Source of the DNA: Massilia polaris
GTDB lineage: Bacteria > Pseudomonadota > Gammaproteobacteria > Burkholderiales > Burkholderiaceae_D
NCBI RefSeq assembly: GCF_012927275.1
Contig: NZ_JABBGG010000001.1
Location: forward strand, 124,001 to 188,000
Direction: 5' to 3'
DNA length: 64,000 bases
The notes beneath the pieces were generated by a model that was given only the letters and a program-made list of their open reading frames with translations, did no database searches and was not told where the DNA came from. Both the position numbers and the translations under genes were made by a program. This document shows, one piece after another, positions 8,133-18,845 of this stretch. Position 1 is the first letter of the stretch. Every line of letters starts with the position of its first letter.

Positions 8133-8726
8133 ATGACGACAAAACTCGAAACCCTTGAACTCGCGCTGCAAACGGCGCTGGGCGAGGGCGCGGTTATTTC
8201 CAGCGCGCTGGGCGAAGTGACTGTAGTGGTCAAGGCGGCCGACTACCTGGCCGCAATGCTGACCCTGCGCGACGATCCGGCGCTGAAGTTCGACCAGCTG
8301 CTCGACCTGTGCGGCGTCGATTACTCGACCTACGGCGAAGGCGCGTGGGACGGCCTGCGTTTCGCGGCTGTCTCGCACCTGCTGTCGCTCGACTACAACT
8401 GGCGCGTGCGCGTGCGCGTGTTCGCGCCCGACGACGAAATGCCGCTGGTCGCTTCGATCGCCGGCATCTGGCGTTCGGCCAACTGGTACGAGCGCGAAGC
8501 GTTCGACCTGTACGGCATCCTGTTCGAAGGCCACAACGACCTGCGCCGCATCCTGACCGACTACGGTTTCATCGGCCATCCGTTCCGCAAGGACTTCCCG
8601 ATTTCGGGCTACGTCGAAATGCGCTACGACCCCGAGCAGAAACGCGTGATCTACCAACCCGTGACGATCGAGCCGCGTGAAATCATTCCGCGCGTGATCC
8701 GCGAAGAAACCTACGGGATGAAATAA
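8133..8726 (+). CDS. nuoC: NADH-quinone oxidoreductase subunit C
   Basis: This 197-residue protein is the 30-kDa peripheral-arm subunit of complex I. The family signature is present as [17 protein letters not shown] followed by [10 protein letters not shown]. It is a separate gene, not fused to nuoD as in E. coli. Its stop codon shares one base with the nuoD start (TAATG), suggesting translational coupling. Confidence 0.96.
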   Translation: MTTKLETLELALQTALGEGAVISSALGEVTVVVKAADYLAAMLTLRDDPALKFDQLLDLCGVDYSTYGEGAWDGLRFAAVSHLLSLDYNWRVRVRVFAPDDEMPLVASIAGIWRSANWYEREAFDLYGILFEGHNDLRRILTDYGFIGHPFRKDFPISGYVEMRYDPEQKRVIYQPVTIEPREIIPRVIREETYGMK

Positions 8727-9982
8727 TGGCTGAGATTAAGAATTACACCCTGAACTTCGGTCCCCAGCACCCGGCAGCGCACGGCGTGCTGCGCCTGGTG
8801 CTCGAACTCGACGGCGAAGTGATCCAGCGCGCCGACCCGCACATCGGCCTGCTGCACCGCGGCACCGAGAAGCTGGCCGAGACCCGCACCTACCTGCAGT
8901 CGGTGCCGTACATGGACCGCCTCGACTACGTGTCGATGATGGCCAACGAGCACGCTTACGTGCTGGCCATCGAGAAGCTGCTGGGCATCGAAGTGCCGGT
9001 GCGCGCGCAGTACATCCGCGTGATGTTCGACGAGATCACCCGCCTGCTGAACCACCTGATGTGGCTGGGCGCGCACGCGCTCGACGTCGGCGCGATGGGC
9101 CCGTTCCTGTACGCATTCCGCGACCGCGAAGACCTGTTCGACTGCTACGAAGCGGTGTCGGGCGCGCGCATGCACGCGGCTTACTACCGTCCGGGCGGCG
9201 TCTACCGCGACCTGCCGGACGCCATGCCGAAGCACAGGGCATCGATCATCCGCAGCGCCAAGGCCATCGACGCGCTGAACGAAGCGCGCCAGGGCTCGCT
9301 GCTGGACTTCATCGACGACTTCTCGAAGCGTTTCGTGACCTATGTCGACGAATACGAAACCCTGCTGACCGACAACCGTATCTGGAAACAGCGTACCGTC
9401 GGCATCGGCGTGGTATCGCCGGAAGCGGCGAAAGCCATGGGCTTCACCGGCGCGATGCTGCGCGGTTCGGGCGTCGAATGGGACCTGCGCAAGATGCAGC
9501 CCTACGCCGTCTACGACAAGATGGACTTCGACATCCCGGTCGGCACCAACGGCGATTGCTACGACCGCTACCTGGTGCGCATCGAAGAAATGCGCCAGTC
9601 GAACCGCATCATCAAGCAGGCCTCGGCATGGCTGCGCGCCAACCCGAACCTGCCGGTGATGGTCGACAACCACAAGGTCGCGCCGCCAAAGCGCACCGAC
9701 ATGAAGTCGAACATGGAATCGCTGATTCACCACTTCAAGCTGTTCACCGAAGGCATGCACGTGCCGCCGGGCGAAGCGTACGCGGCAGTCGAGCATCCGA
9801 AGGGCGAGCTGGGCATCTACCTGATCTCCGACGGCGCCAACAAGCCGTACCGCCTGAAGATCCGCGCCCCGGACTACGCCCACCTGCAGAGTCTTGATGA
9901 AATGGCGCGCGGCCACATGATCGCCGACGCCGTCACCATCATCGGAACCCAGGACATCGTATTCGGCAGTATTGACCGGTAA
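8726..9982 (+). CDS. nuoD: NADH-quinone oxidoreductase subunit D
   Basis: NuoD is the 49-kDa subunit that forms much of the quinone cavity beside NuoB. The 418-residue protein opens with [22 protein letters not shown], containing the conserved His-rich loop, followed by [11 protein letters not shown] and the motif [11 protein letters not shown]. The length fits a stand-alone NuoD. It overlaps the end of nuoC by one base and is followed by nuoE 19 bases later. Confidence 0.97.
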   Translation: MAEIKNYTLNFGPQHPAAHGVLRLVLELDGEVIQRADPHIGLLHRGTEKLAETRTYLQSVPYMDRLDYVSMMANEHAYVLAIEKLLGIEVPVRAQYIRVMFDEITRLLNHLMWLGAHALDVGAMGPFLYAFRDREDLFDCYEAVSGARMHAAYYRPGGVYRDLPDAMPKHRASIIRSAKAIDALNEARQGSLLDFIDDFSKRFVTYVDEYETLLTDNRIWKQRTVGIGVVSPEAAKAMGFTGAMLRGSGVEWDLRKMQPYAVYDKMDFDIPVGTNGDCYDRYLVRIEEMRQSNRIIKQASAWLRANPNLPVMVDNHKVAPPKRTDMKSNMESLIHHFKLFTEGMHVPPGEAYAAVEHPKGELGIYLISDGANKPYRLKIRAPDYAHLQSLDEMARGHMIADAVTIIGTQDIVFGSIDR

Positions 9983-10001
9983 GCCGGAAAGGCAGGAAAG
10001 T

Positions 10002-10481
10002 ATGTTGTTATCAGAACAGTGCTATAAAAAAATCGACCGCGAGCTGGCCAAGTACCCGGCCGACCAGCGCCAGTCCGCCGTGATGGCCGCGCTGGCGCAC
10101 GCGCAAGTGGAAACCAGCTGGCTGTCGCCGGACGTGATGCAGGAAGTGGCCGACTACATCGGCATGCCTGCGATCGCCGTGCAGGAAGTCGCGACCTTCT
10201 ACAACATGTACAACACCAAGCCGGTCGGCAAGCACAAGATCACCGTGTGCACCAACCTGCCGTGCGCGCTGTCGGGCGGCGAACGCGCCGGCAAGCGCCT
10301 GCAGGAAATGCTGGGCATCGGCTACCGCGAAACCACCCACGACGGCCAGTTCACGCTGGTTGAAGGCGAGTGCATGGGCGCGTGCGGCGACGCACCGGTC
10401 ATGATCGTCAACAACCACCGCATGTGCTCATTCATGAGCGATGAAAAGATCGACGCCCTGGTAGAGGAACTGAACAAATGA
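10002..10481 (+). CDS. nuoE: NADH-quinone oxidoreductase subunit E
   Basis: NuoE is the 24-kDa [2Fe-2S] (N1a) subunit of the NADH-dehydrogenase module. The four ligands are Cys83 and Cys88 ([12 protein letters not shown]) and Cys124 and Cys128 ([12 protein letters not shown]). A TTG start at 9972 would add ten residues and overlap nuoD; the ATG at 10002 follows GGCAGGAAAG and gives the normal 159-residue length, so I use it. The stop overlaps the nuoF start in an ATGA. Confidence 0.95.
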   Translation: MLLSEQCYKKIDRELAKYPADQRQSAVMAALAHAQVETSWLSPDVMQEVADYIGMPAIAVQEVATFYNMYNTKPVGKHKITVCTNLPCALSGGERAGKRLQEMLGIGYRETTHDGQFTLVEGECMGACGDAPVMIVNNHRMCSFMSDEKIDALVEELNK

Positions 10482-11773
10482 CCAGCCTCCACGACCGTCA
10501 CATCAATCCGCTGATCCTGAAGGACCTGAACGGCGACAACTGGGGCCTCAACGAATACGTCAAGCGCGGCGGCTACAGCGCCTTGCGCCGTATCATCGAA
10601 GAGAAGATCACGCCGGAACAGATCATCGCCGACCTCAAGGCCTCGGGCCTGCGCGGCCGCGGCGGCGCCGGTTTCCCTACCGGCCTGAAGTGGAGCTTCA
10701 TGCCGCGCCAGTACCCGGGCCAGAAATACCTCGTCTGCAATACCGACGAAGGCGAGCCGGGCACGTTCAAGGACCGCGACATCATCCGCTACAACCCGCA
10801 TTCGCTGATCGAGGGCATGGCCATCGGCGCGTACGCGATGGGTATCACCGTCGGCTACAACTACATCCACGGCGAGATCTTCGAGGATTACCTGCGCTTT
10901 GAAGACGCGCTGGAAGAAGCGCGCGCGGCGGGCTTCCTGGGCGACAAGATCATGGGCAGCGAATTTTCATTCCAGCTGCACGCGCACCACGGCTACGGCG
11001 CCTACATCTGCGGCGAAGAAACCGCGCTGCTGGAGTCGCTCGAAGGCAAGAAGGGACAGCCGCGCTTCAAGCCGCCGTTCCCGGCCTCGTTCGGCCTGTA
11101 CGGCAAGCCGACCACGATCAACAACACCGAGACTTTCGCGGCCGTCCCGTTCATCCTGAACATGGGCGCCGAGAACTACCTCGGCCTGGGCAAGCCGAAC
11201 AACGGCGGCACCAAGATCTTCTCGATCTCGGGCGACGTCGAGCGTCCAGGCAACTACGAAGTTCCACTGGGCACGCCATTCGCCAAGTTGATGGAGCTGG
11301 CTGGCGGCATGCGCGGCGGTAAAAAGATCAAGGCCGTCATACCTGGCGGCTCGTCCGCTCCGGTAATCCGCGGCGACGTCATGATGGACACCGACCTCGA
11401 CTACGATGCGATCGCCAAAGCCGGCTCGATGCTGGGTTCGGGCGCGGTCATCGTCATGGACGAGACCCGCTGCATGGTCAAGTCGCTGCTGCGCCTGTCG
11501 TACTTCTATTACGAAGAATCGTGCGGCCAGTGCACCCCATGCCGCGAAGGCACGGGCTGGATGTACCGCATGGTCCACCGCATCGAAAACGGCCAGGGCC
11601 GTGCCGATGACCTGGACATGCTGAACTCGATCGCCGACAACATCCAGGGCCGCACCATTTGCGCGCTGGGCGATGCGGCGGCGATGCCGGTACGCGCCAT
11701 GATCAAGAACTTCCGCGAAGAATTTGAATATCACATCGAGCACAAGCATTGCCTCGTGCCGACTTATCTCTAA
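10478..11773 (+). CDS. nuoF: NADH-quinone oxidoreductase subunit F (NADH- and FMN-binding)
   Basis: NuoF binds NADH and FMN and holds [4Fe-4S] cluster N3, the electron entry point of complex I. The 431-residue protein shows the glycine-rich NADH/FMN region [16 protein letters not shown], the motif [15 protein letters not shown], and the cluster ligands in [13 protein letters not shown] plus the later Cys in TICALGDAA. It overlaps nuoE by four bases. Confidence 0.97.
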   Translation: MTSLHDRHINPLILKDLNGDNWGLNEYVKRGGYSALRRIIEEKITPEQIIADLKASGLRGRGGAGFPTGLKWSFMPRQYPGQKYLVCNTDEGEPGTFKDRDIIRYNPHSLIEGMAIGAYAMGITVGYNYIHGEIFEDYLRFEDALEEARAAGFLGDKIMGSEFSFQLHAHHGYGAYICGEETALLESLEGKKGQPRFKPPFPASFGLYGKPTTINNTETFAAVPFILNMGAENYLGLGKPNNGGTKIFSISGDVERPGNYEVPLGTPFAKLMELAGGMRGGKKIKAVIPGGSSAPVIRGDVMMDTDLDYDAIAKAGSMLGSGAVIVMDETRCMVKSLLRLSYFYYEESCGQCTPCREGTGWMYRMVHRIENGQGRADDLDMLNSIADNIQGRTICALGDAAAMPVRAMIKNFREEFEYHIEHKHCLVPTYL

Positions 11774-11788
11774 GGCCAGAGAACGCTC

Positions 11789-14128
11789 ATGGTTGAAATT
11801 GAAATCGACGGTAAAAAGGTAGAAGTCCCACCAGGCAGCATGGTGATGGACGCAGCCAACAAGCTTGGCACCTACATCCCGCATTTTTGCTATCACAAGA
11901 AATTGTCGATCGCTGCTAACTGCCGCATGTGCCTGGTAGAAGTCGAGAAGGCGCCGAAGCCTTTGCCGGCTTGCGCCACGCCGGTTTCGGCGGGCATGAT
12001 CGTGCGCTCGAACAGCGACAAGGCGGTGCAGGCACAGAAGTCCGTGATGGAATTCCTGCTGATTAACCACCCGCTGGATTGCCCGATCTGCGACCAGGGC
12101 GGCGAATGCCAGCTGCAGGACCTGGCTGTCGGTTACGGCAAGTCGGGCTCGCGCTACGAAGAAGAAAAACGCGTGGTGCCGCCGAAAGACGCCGGCCCGC
12201 TGATCTCGATGCAAGAGATGACCCGCTGCATCCACTGCACCCGTTGCGTACGTTTCGGCCAGGAAGTTGCAGGCGTGATGGAACTGGGCATGCTGGGCCG
12301 CGGCGAGCACGCCGAGATCACCTCGTTCGTCGGCAAGACCGTCGACTCCGAAGTGTCGGGCAACATGATCGACCTGTGCCCGGTCGGCGCACTGACCTCG
12401 AAGCCGTTCCGCTACAGCGCCCGTACCTGGGAACTGTCGCGCCGCAAGTCGGTCAGCCCGCACGATTCGCTCGGCACCAACCTGATCGTCCAGGTCAAGG
12501 GCGGCAAAGTGATGCGCGTCCTGCCGCTGGAAAACGAAGCGATCAACGAATGCTGGATTTCGGACAAGGACCGCTTCTCGTACGAAGCGCTGGACAACAC
12601 CGACCGCCTGACCGCGCCGATGATCAAGCAGGGCGGCCACTGGGCCGAGACCGACTGGCAGACCGCGCTCGAGTACGTGGCCCACGGCCTGCGTAACATC
12701 AAGCACGAGCATGGCGCCGACGCCATCGCCGCTGTCGCGACCCCGCATTCGACCGTCGAAGAACTGACCCTGCTGGCCAAGGCCATGCGCGGCATCGGTT
12801 CCGAAAACGTCGAGTTCCGCCTGCGCCAGACCGACTTCGCCAACGATGGCGCCGTCACCCCATGGCTGGGCATGCCGATTGCAGAGCTGTCGAACCTGTC
12901 GCGCGCCTTCGTCATCGGTTCGTTCCTGCGCAAGGATCACCCGCTGGTGGCAACGCGCCTGCGCGCCGCCGTCAAGAACGGCGCCAAGCTGTCGATCCTG
13001 CACGCGTCCGACGACGAGCTGCTGATCCCGACCTCGTCGAAGATGATCGCCGCACCGTCCGACTGGCTCGCCGCCTTGTCGGAAGTGGTTGCCGCCATCG
13101 CCGGCGCCAAGGGTATCGCGGCGCCAAACGGTTTCGAGAATGTCCAGGCATCCGACGCAGCCAAGGCCATCGCGGCCAGCCTGTCGGACACCAGCGCGGA
13201 TCTGCCGGGCGCCATCCTGCTCGGCAACTCGGTCAGCCAGCACCCGCAAGCGTCGCAACTGCACGCAGCGGCGCAGTGGATCGCCGAACAGACCGGCGCC
13301 AAGCTGGGCTACCTGGTGGACGCGGCCAACACGGTCGGCGGCTACCTGGCCGGCGCTTACGCAAAAGATGCAACGCCAGTGTTCGCGCAGCCGAAGAAAG
13401 CCTATGTGCTGCTGAACGCCGAGCCTGAGCTCGACAGCCACAACCCGCAGCAAGCCCGCGCCGCCCTCGATGGCGCCGAGATGGTCGTTGCGATGTCGGC
13501 CTTCAAGCACGGCTTCGACTACGCCGATGTGCTGCTGCCGATTTCGCCGTTCAGCGAAACCTCGGGCACCTTCGTCAACTGCGAAGGCCGCGCACAAAGC
13601 TTCAACGGCACCGTCAAGCCGCTCGGCGACGCCCGTCCGGCCTGGAAAGTGCTGCGCGTGCTGGGCAACCTGCTCGGCCTGCAAGGTTTTGAGTACGACA
13701 CCTCGGAAGCGATTCGCGACGAGCTGTTCGGCAAGGGCGTGACCGACCTGTCCGCCAAGCTGAACAACACCGGCAAGGCAGCGCTGGCGTTCGCATCGTT
13801 CGGTACTTCGGGCGCGCTGGAACGCGTGACCGACGTGCCGATCCACTTCGCCGACGCGATCGCGCGCCGTTCCGAGCCGCTGCTGCGCACCGCCGACGCC
13901 AACGCGCCGCTGGTCCAGTTGCCGCGGGCACTGGCTGACAAGCTGGGCGTCAAGGCCGGCGACACCGTCAAGGTAACGCAGGGTTCGGGCAGCGCCGTGC
14001 TGGTGGCGGGCATCGATGCCCGCCTGCCGGCCAACGCCGTCCGCGTCTCGACCGCGCACCACGCGACCGCCTCGCTGGGCGCGCTGTTCGGTGCGATCCA
14101 AGTTGAAAAAGCAGGGGAGAGCGCGTAA
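11789..14128 (+). CDS. nuoG: NADH-quinone oxidoreductase subunit G
   Basis: NuoG is the 75-kDa iron-sulfur subunit. The 779-residue chain begins with a ferredoxin-like [2Fe-2S] domain ([20 protein letters not shown]), then the His/Cys cluster region [18 protein letters not shown] and the motif [17 protein letters not shown] long C-terminal molybdopterin-oxidoreductase-like domain follows that carries no cofactor in this family. It overlaps nuoH by one base. A very long antisense frame across it (about 10967-14101) is a codon-bias shadow. Confidence 0.96.
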   Translation: MVEIEIDGKKVEVPPGSMVMDAANKLGTYIPHFCYHKKLSIAANCRMCLVEVEKAPKPLPACATPVSAGMIVRSNSDKAVQAQKSVMEFLLINHPLDCPICDQGGECQLQDLAVGYGKSGSRYEEEKRVVPPKDAGPLISMQEMTRCIHCTRCVRFGQEVAGVMELGMLGRGEHAEITSFVGKTVDSEVSGNMIDLCPVGALTSKPFRYSARTWELSRRKSVSPHDSLGTNLIVQVKGGKVMRVLPLENEAINECWISDKDRFSYEALDNTDRLTAPMIKQGGHWAETDWQTALEYVAHGLRNIKHEHGADAIAAVATPHSTVEELTLLAKAMRGIGSENVEFRLRQTDFANDGAVTPWLGMPIAELSNLSRAFVIGSFLRKDHPLVATRLRAAVKNGAKLSILHASDDELLIPTSSKMIAAPSDWLAALSEVVAAIAGAKGIAAPNGFENVQASDAAKAIAASLSDTSADLPGAILLGNSVSQHPQASQLHAAAQWIAEQTGAKLGYLVDAANTVGGYLAGAYAKDATPVFAQPKKAYVLLNAEPELDSHNPQQARAALDGAEMVVAMSAFKHGFDYADVLLPISPFSETSGTFVNCEGRAQSFNGTVKPLGDARPAWKVLRVLGNLLGLQGFEYDTSEAIRDELFGKGVTDLSAKLNNTGKAALAFASFGTSGALERVTDVPIHFADAIARRSEPLLRTADANAPLVQLPRALADKLGVKAGDTVKVTQGSGSAVLVAGIDARLPANAVRVSTAHHATASLGALFGAIQVEKAGESA

Positions 14129-15207
14129 TGGCGATGCCGGAATTCATTAACACCATCAACACCACCGGCGCCGGCCTGCTCGGCCCGGTCTGGCCGCTGG
14201 CATGGACCATGATGAAAATCATGTGCGTGCTGCTGCCGCTGATGGGCCTGGTTGCCTACGCGACCCTGTGGGAACGCAAGCTGATCGGCTGGATCCAGAT
14301 CCGTGTCGGCCCGAACCGGGTTGGCCCGATGGGCCTGCTGCAGCCGATCGCCGATGCGCTCAAGCTGCTGTTCAAGGAAATCGTGGTGCCGTCGAAAGCG
14401 GTCTCGACCCTGTTCATCATCGGCCCGATCATGACCATCATGCCGGCGCTGGCCGCCTGGTCGGTGGTGCCTTTCGGTCCCGAGATCGTGCTGGCCAACG
14501 TCAACGCCGGCCTGCTGCTCCTGATGGCGATCACCTCGCTCGAAGTCTACGGCATCATCATCGCCGGCTGGGCGTCGAACTCGAAGTACTCGTTCATGGG
14601 CGCGATGCGCGCATCGGCGCAGATGATCTCCTACGAAATCCCGATGGGCTTCGCGCTGGTGGTCGTGCTGATGGTGTCGGGCAGCCTGAACTTCTCGGAT
14701 ATCGTCCTCGGCCAGCAGAAGGGCCAGTTCGCCGAGATGGGCCTGAACTTCCTGTCGTGGAACTGGCTGCCGCTGCTGCCGCTGTTCGTTGTCTATCTGG
14801 TGTCCGGCCTGGCTGAATGTAACCGCCACCCGTTCGACGTGGTCGAAGGCGAGTCCGAGATCGTTGCCGGCCACATGGTCGAGTACTCGGGCATGTCGTA
14901 CGCGATGTTCATGCTGGCCGAATACGCCAACATGATCCTGATCGGTACACTGGCCGCGATCATGTTCCTGGGCGGCTGGTCGGCGCCGTTCGCCTTCCTC
15001 GAATTCGGCGCGCTGGGCGGCTTCTTCTGGCTGTTCGCGAAAGCCTTCTTCATCGTCTCGCTGTTCGTCTGGATCCGCGGCACCTTCCCGCGCTACCGCT
15101 ACGACCAGATCATGCGCCTCGGCTGGAAAGTATTCATTCCGCTCGTGCTGTTCTGGCTGGTGCTGGTCGCCGGCTGGATGCAGACGTCCTGGAATATTTG
15201 GAAGTAA
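14128..15207 (+). CDS. nuoH: NADH-quinone oxidoreductase subunit H
   Basis: NuoH (ND1 homologue) is the membrane subunit forming the heel of complex I and the quinone entry channel. The 359-residue protein has about eight hydrophobic segments and the conserved loops [19 protein letters not shown] and [14 protein letters not shown], plus [20 protein letters not shown] with its acidic residues. The start is ATGGCGATG, so a start two codons later is possible. nuoI follows after 12 bases. Confidence 0.97.
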   Translation: MAMPEFINTINTTGAGLLGPVWPLAWTMMKIMCVLLPLMGLVAYATLWERKLIGWIQIRVGPNRVGPMGLLQPIADALKLLFKEIVVPSKAVSTLFIIGPIMTIMPALAAWSVVPFGPEIVLANVNAGLLLLMAITSLEVYGIIIAGWASNSKYSFMGAMRASAQMISYEIPMGFALVVVLMVSGSLNFSDIVLGQQKGQFAEMGLNFLSWNWLPLLPLFVVYLVSGLAECNRHPFDVVEGESEIVAGHMVEYSGMSYAMFMLAEYANMILIGTLAAIMFLGGWSAPFAFLEFGALGGFFWLFAKAFFIVSLFVWIRGTFPRYRYDQIMRLGWKVFIPLVLFWLVLVAGWMQTSWNIWK

Positions 15208-15219
15208 GGAACAGGAATC

Positions 15220-15708
15220 ATGGAACGACTTAAAGACTTTATCAGCAGCATGATGCTGACCGAGCTGTTCAAGGGGATGGCGCTGACGGGAAAGTACATG
15301 TTCTCGCGCAAAATCACTGTTCAGTATCCTGAAGAGAAGACCCCGATGTCGCCGCGTTTCCGCGGCCTGCACGCGCTGCGCCGCTACCCGAACGGGGAAG
15401 AGCGCTGCATCGCCTGCAAGCTGTGCGAAGCGGTATGCCCGGCGATGGCGATCACGATCGAGTCCGAGGAGCGCGACGACGGTTCGCGCCGCACCACGCG
15501 CTACGACATCGACCTGACCAAGTGCATTTTCTGCGGCTTCTGCGAGGAATCGTGCCCGGTGGATTCGATCGTCGAAACCCACGTGTTCGAGTACCACGGC
15601 GAAAAGCGCGGCGACTTGTACTACACGAAGGAAATGCTGCTGGCGGTCGGTGACCGCTACGAAGCCGACATCGCCGCCGCCCGCGCCGCCGATGCGCCTT
15701 ACCGTTAA
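15220..15708 (+). CDS. nuoI: NADH-quinone oxidoreductase subunit I
   Basis: NuoI is the ferredoxin-like peripheral subunit with two [4Fe-4S] clusters (N6a, N6b). Both ligand sets are intact in the 162-residue protein: [16 protein letters not shown] and [19 protein letters not shown]. The N-terminal amphipathic helix ([19 protein letters not shown]) would anchor it to the membrane arm. The ATG is preceded by AGGAACAGGAA. Confidence 0.97.
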   Translation: MERLKDFISSMMLTELFKGMALTGKYMFSRKITVQYPEEKTPMSPRFRGLHALRRYPNGEERCIACKLCEAVCPAMAITIESEERDDGSRRTTRYDIDLTKCIFCGFCEESCPVDSIVETHVFEYHGEKRGDLYYTKEMLLAVGDRYEADIAAARAADAPYR

Positions 15709-15732
15709 TCTGCAGGGCTACCAGGTTTAGTT

Positions 15733-16407
15733 ATGGACTTTAAAACTGCTTTGTTCTACGTGTTCGCGGCCATCATGGTGCTGGCCTCGACCCGCGTTAT
15801 CACGGCCCGCAACCCGGTCACCGCGGCGCTGTTCCTGGTGCTGGCGTTCTTCAACGCCGCCGGCATCTGGATGCTGCTGAAAGCCGAGTTCCTGGCCATC
15901 GTGCTGGTACTGGTCTATGTCGGCGCCGTGATGGTGCTGTTCCTGTTCGTGGTCATGATGTTGGACATCAACATGGACCGCATCCGCGAAGGCTTCTGGA
16001 GCCACCTGCCGATGGCGTCGGCCATCGGCGCGGTGATCGTGCTCGAGATGGCCGCGGTGTTGTGGCGCGGCTTCCTCGGCTTCGAGCAGTCGGCTGAAGC
16101 GGCCGCTGCCAACATCGGCGGCACCAAGGAACTGGGCCTCTTGATCTACACGAAATATATTTATGGCTTCGAAATTGCCGCAGTGATCTTGCTCGTAGCT
16201 ATGATTGCCGCCGTGTCGTTGACCCTGCGCAAGCGCAAGGACACCAAGGCCTTCGATCCGGCGGTCGCGGTGCGCGTCAAGCGCAACGACCGCCTGCGCA
16301 TCGTCAAGATGGCGACGATCGACCAGCCAGCGCTCGACGCCGCATCTCACGCCGCCGCACTGGCTGCGGCCGAAGCTGCCGACGAAGCCTCCAAGGAGAC
16401 CAAATGA
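15733..16407 (+). CDS. nuoJ: NADH-quinone oxidoreductase subunit J
   Basis: NuoJ (ND6 homologue) is a membrane subunit of the proton-pumping arm. The 224-residue protein has five hydrophobic segments, including the conserved [19 protein letters not shown] helix with its pi-bulge region. A charged, alanine-rich cytoplasmic tail of about 45 residues ends in [14 protein letters not shown]. The stop overlaps the nuoK start in an ATGA. Confidence 0.95.
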   Translation: MDFKTALFYVFAAIMVLASTRVITARNPVTAALFLVLAFFNAAGIWMLLKAEFLAIVLVLVYVGAVMVLFLFVVMMLDINMDRIREGFWSHLPMASAIGAVIVLEMAAVLWRGFLGFEQSAEAAAANIGGTKELGLLIYTKYIYGFEIAAVILLVAMIAAVSLTLRKRKDTKAFDPAVAVRVKRNDRLRIVKMATIDQPALDAASHAAALAAAEAADEASKETK

Positions 16408-16712
16408 CCTTATCGCTCGCACACTACCTGGTCCTGGGCGCGATCCTGTTCGCGATCTCGATCGTCGGGATCTTCCTGAACCGCAAGAACATCATCGTCC
16501 TGCTGATGGCCATCGAACTGATGCTGCTGGCAGTGAACCTGAACTTCATCGCCTTCTCGCATTACCTGGGCGACGCGGCAGGGCAGATCTTCGTGTTCTT
16601 CATCCTGACCGTTGCAGCAGCCGAGTCGGCAATTGGCCTGGCGATCCTTGTGGTCCTGTTCCGTAACCTGGACACGATCAACGTGGAAGACCTGGACAGC
16701 CTCAAAGGCTAA
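16404..16712 (+). CDS. nuoK: NADH-quinone oxidoreductase subunit K
   Basis: NuoK (ND4L homologue) is a 102-residue, three-helix membrane subunit. The conserved glutamates of the proton path are visible in [12 protein letters not shown] and [13 protein letters not shown]. It overlaps nuoJ by four bases, and nuoL starts 50 bases later behind AAGGTTCAAT. Confidence 0.96.
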   Translation: MTLSLAHYLVLGAILFAISIVGIFLNRKNIIVLLMAIELMLLAVNLNFIAFSHYLGDAAGQIFVFFILTVAAAESAIGLAILVVLFRNLDTINVEDLDSLKG

Positions 16713-16762
16713 GTGCCCAAGGGCGGCTTTAACCCAAGAACAAATAACGATTAAGGTTCAAT

Positions 16763-18823
16763 ATGGCGGGGCAAATTCTTAACCCTAACCTCTTACTAGC
16801 CGTCCCATTGGCGCCGCTTGCCGGCTCGCTGATTGCCGGCCTGCTGGGTACTAAATTCCTGGGCAACGTGGTCGGCCGCAAGACGTCGCACACGGTCACG
16901 ATCCTGGGCGTGCTGATCGCGCTGATCCTGTCGGTGCAGACGCTGATGGCGGTGCTTGACGGCGCCACCTTCAACGAAACCATCTACACCTGGATGACGG
17001 TCGGCAGCCTGAAGCTGGAAGTCGGCTTCCAGATCGACGCCCTGTCGGCGATGATGATGTGCGTGGTGACCTTCGTGTCGCTGATGGTGCACATCTACAC
17101 GATCGGCTACATGGCCGAGGACGAGGGTTACAACCGCTTCTTCTCGTACATCTCGCTGTTCACGTTCTCGATGCTGATGCTGGTCATGGCCAACAACTTC
17201 CTGCAGCTGTTCTTCGGCTGGGAAGCGGTGGGCCTGGTGTCGTACCTCTTGATCGGCTTCTGGTACACCCGTCCGACCGCGATCTTCGCGAACATGAAGG
17301 CCTTCCTGGTCAACCGCGTCGGCGACTTCGGCTTCATCCTCGGTATCGGCCTTTTGCTGGCCTACGCCGGTTCGATGAACTACCAGGAAGTCTTTGCGCA
17401 AAAAGACGCGCTGGTCGCAGCAAACCTGCCGGGCACCGACTGGATGATCATCACGGTTGCCTGCATCTGCCTGTTCATCGGCGCGATGGGCAAGTCGGCC
17501 CAGTTCCCGCTGCACGTCTGGCTGCCTGACTCGATGGAAGGCCCGACCCCGATTTCGGCGCTGATCCACGCGGCGACCATGGTCACCGCGGGTATCTTCA
17601 TGGTGGCCCGCATGTCGCCGCTGTTCGAACTGTCCGACACCGCGCTGTCCTTCGTGCTGGTCATCGGCTCGATCACCGCGCTGTTCATGGGCTTCCTCGG
17701 CATCATCCAGAACGACATCAAGCGCGTGGTCGCTTACTCGACCCTGTCGCAGCTGGGCTACATGACCGTGGCGCTGGGCGCATCGGCCTACTCGGCCGCC
17801 GTGTTCCACCTGATGACGCACGCATTCTTCAAGGCGCTGCTGTTCCTTGGCGCCGGCTCGGTCATCATCGGCATGCACCACGACCAGGACATCCGCAACA
17901 TGGGCGGCCTGCGCAAGTACATGCCGATCACCTGGATTACTTCGCTGCTTGGCTCGCTGGCCCTGATCGGCACCCCGTTCTTCTCGGGCTTCTACTCGAA
18001 GGACTCGATCATCGAAGCGGTGCACGCGACCCACCTGTGGGGTTCGGGCTTCGCCAACTTCGCCGTGCTGGCTGGCGTGTTCGTGACCGCGTTCTACTCG
18101 TTCCGCATGTACTTCCTCGTGTTCCACGGCGAAGAGCGTTTCGGCAAGCCGCACCACCATTCGGAAGGCCACGATTCGGACGGCCATCACGAAGAAGACG
18201 CGCATCACGACGACCATCACCACGGCCTGGCCCCAGGGCAGAAGCCGCACGAGTCGCCGCTGGTTGTGACCTTGCCGCTGATTTTGCTGGCGATTCCTTC
18301 GGTGATCATTGGCTTCCTGACGATCGGCCCGATGCTGTTCGGCGACTTCTTCAAGGGCGTGATCTTCGTGGGCGACAACCACGCAGGCCTGAAGGAACTG
18401 GCTGCGAACTGGCATGGCCCGGTCGCGATGGTGACCCACGGCCTGATGACGCCACCGTTCTGGCTCGCGCTGTCCGGCGTCGCCGCTGCTTACTACTGCT
18501 ACATGGTCAACCCGCGCGTACCGGCATGGTTCTATGCCAAGGGCCGCGCGGTGCACACCCTGCTGGACAACAAGTACTACATGGACAAGTTCAACGATGT
18601 CGTCTTCGCGGGCGGTGCACGCCTGCTGGGCGGCGGCCTGTGGAAACACGGCGACCGCAACCTGATCGACGGCCTGCTCGTCAACGGTTCGGCCAAAGTG
18701 GTGGGCTGGTTCTCGTCGCTGGTCCGCGGACTGCAGACCGGTTACATCTACCACTATGCGTTCGTGATGATCCTCGGCGTACTGGGGTTCCTGATCTACT
18801 TCCTGCCGTTTTGGCACGCTTAA
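16763..18823 (+). CDS. nuoL: NADH-quinone oxidoreductase subunit L
   Basis: NuoL (ND5 homologue) is the distal antiporter-like proton pump. The 686-residue protein has the typical core: GWEAVGLVSYLLIGFW with the key Glu, the Lys of AMGKSAQFPLHVWLPDSMEGPTP, and HAFFKALLFLGAGSVI. A C-terminal lateral helix and final membrane segment are also present. A strikingly His/Asp/Glu-rich loop at roughly residues 463-490 (DNA about 18150-18235) interrupts the helices. nuoM starts 22 bases after the stop. Confidence 0.96.
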   Translation: MAGQILNPNLLLAVPLAPLAGSLIAGLLGTKFLGNVVGRKTSHTVTILGVLIALILSVQTLMAVLDGATFNETIYTWMTVGSLKLEVGFQIDALSAMMMCVVTFVSLMVHIYTIGYMAEDEGYNRFFSYISLFTFSMLMLVMANNFLQLFFGWEAVGLVSYLLIGFWYTRPTAIFANMKAFLVNRVGDFGFILGIGLLLAYAGSMNYQEVFAQKDALVAANLPGTDWMIITVACICLFIGAMGKSAQFPLHVWLPDSMEGPTPISALIHAATMVTAGIFMVARMSPLFELSDTALSFVLVIGSITALFMGFLGIIQNDIKRVVAYSTLSQLGYMTVALGASAYSAAVFHLMTHAFFKALLFLGAGSVIIGMHHDQDIRNMGGLRKYMPITWITSLLGSLALIGTPFFSGFYSKDSIIEAVHATHLWGSGFANFAVLAGVFVTAFYSFRMYFLVFHGEERFGKPHHHSEGHDSDGHHEEDAHHDDHHHGLAPGQKPHESPLVVTLPLILLAIPSVIIGFLTIGPMLFGDFFKGVIFVGDNHAGLKELAANWHGPVAMVTHGLMTPPFWLALSGVAAAYYCYMVNPRVPAWFYAKGRAVHTLLDNKYYMDKFNDVVFAGGARLLGGGLWKHGDRNLIDGLLVNGSAKVVGWFSSLVRGLQTGYIYHYAFVMILGVLGFLIYFLPFWHA

Positions 18824-18845
18824 CACGTCCAGCTAAGACAATAAT

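Noticed and set aside
10967..14101. Antisense open frame of 1044 codons opposite nuoF/nuoG
   Set aside because: It lies wholly antisense to well-supported complex I genes, its composition is rich in Arg, His, Gln and Ala, and such frames arise from strong GC third-position bias. No domain or start signal is visible.
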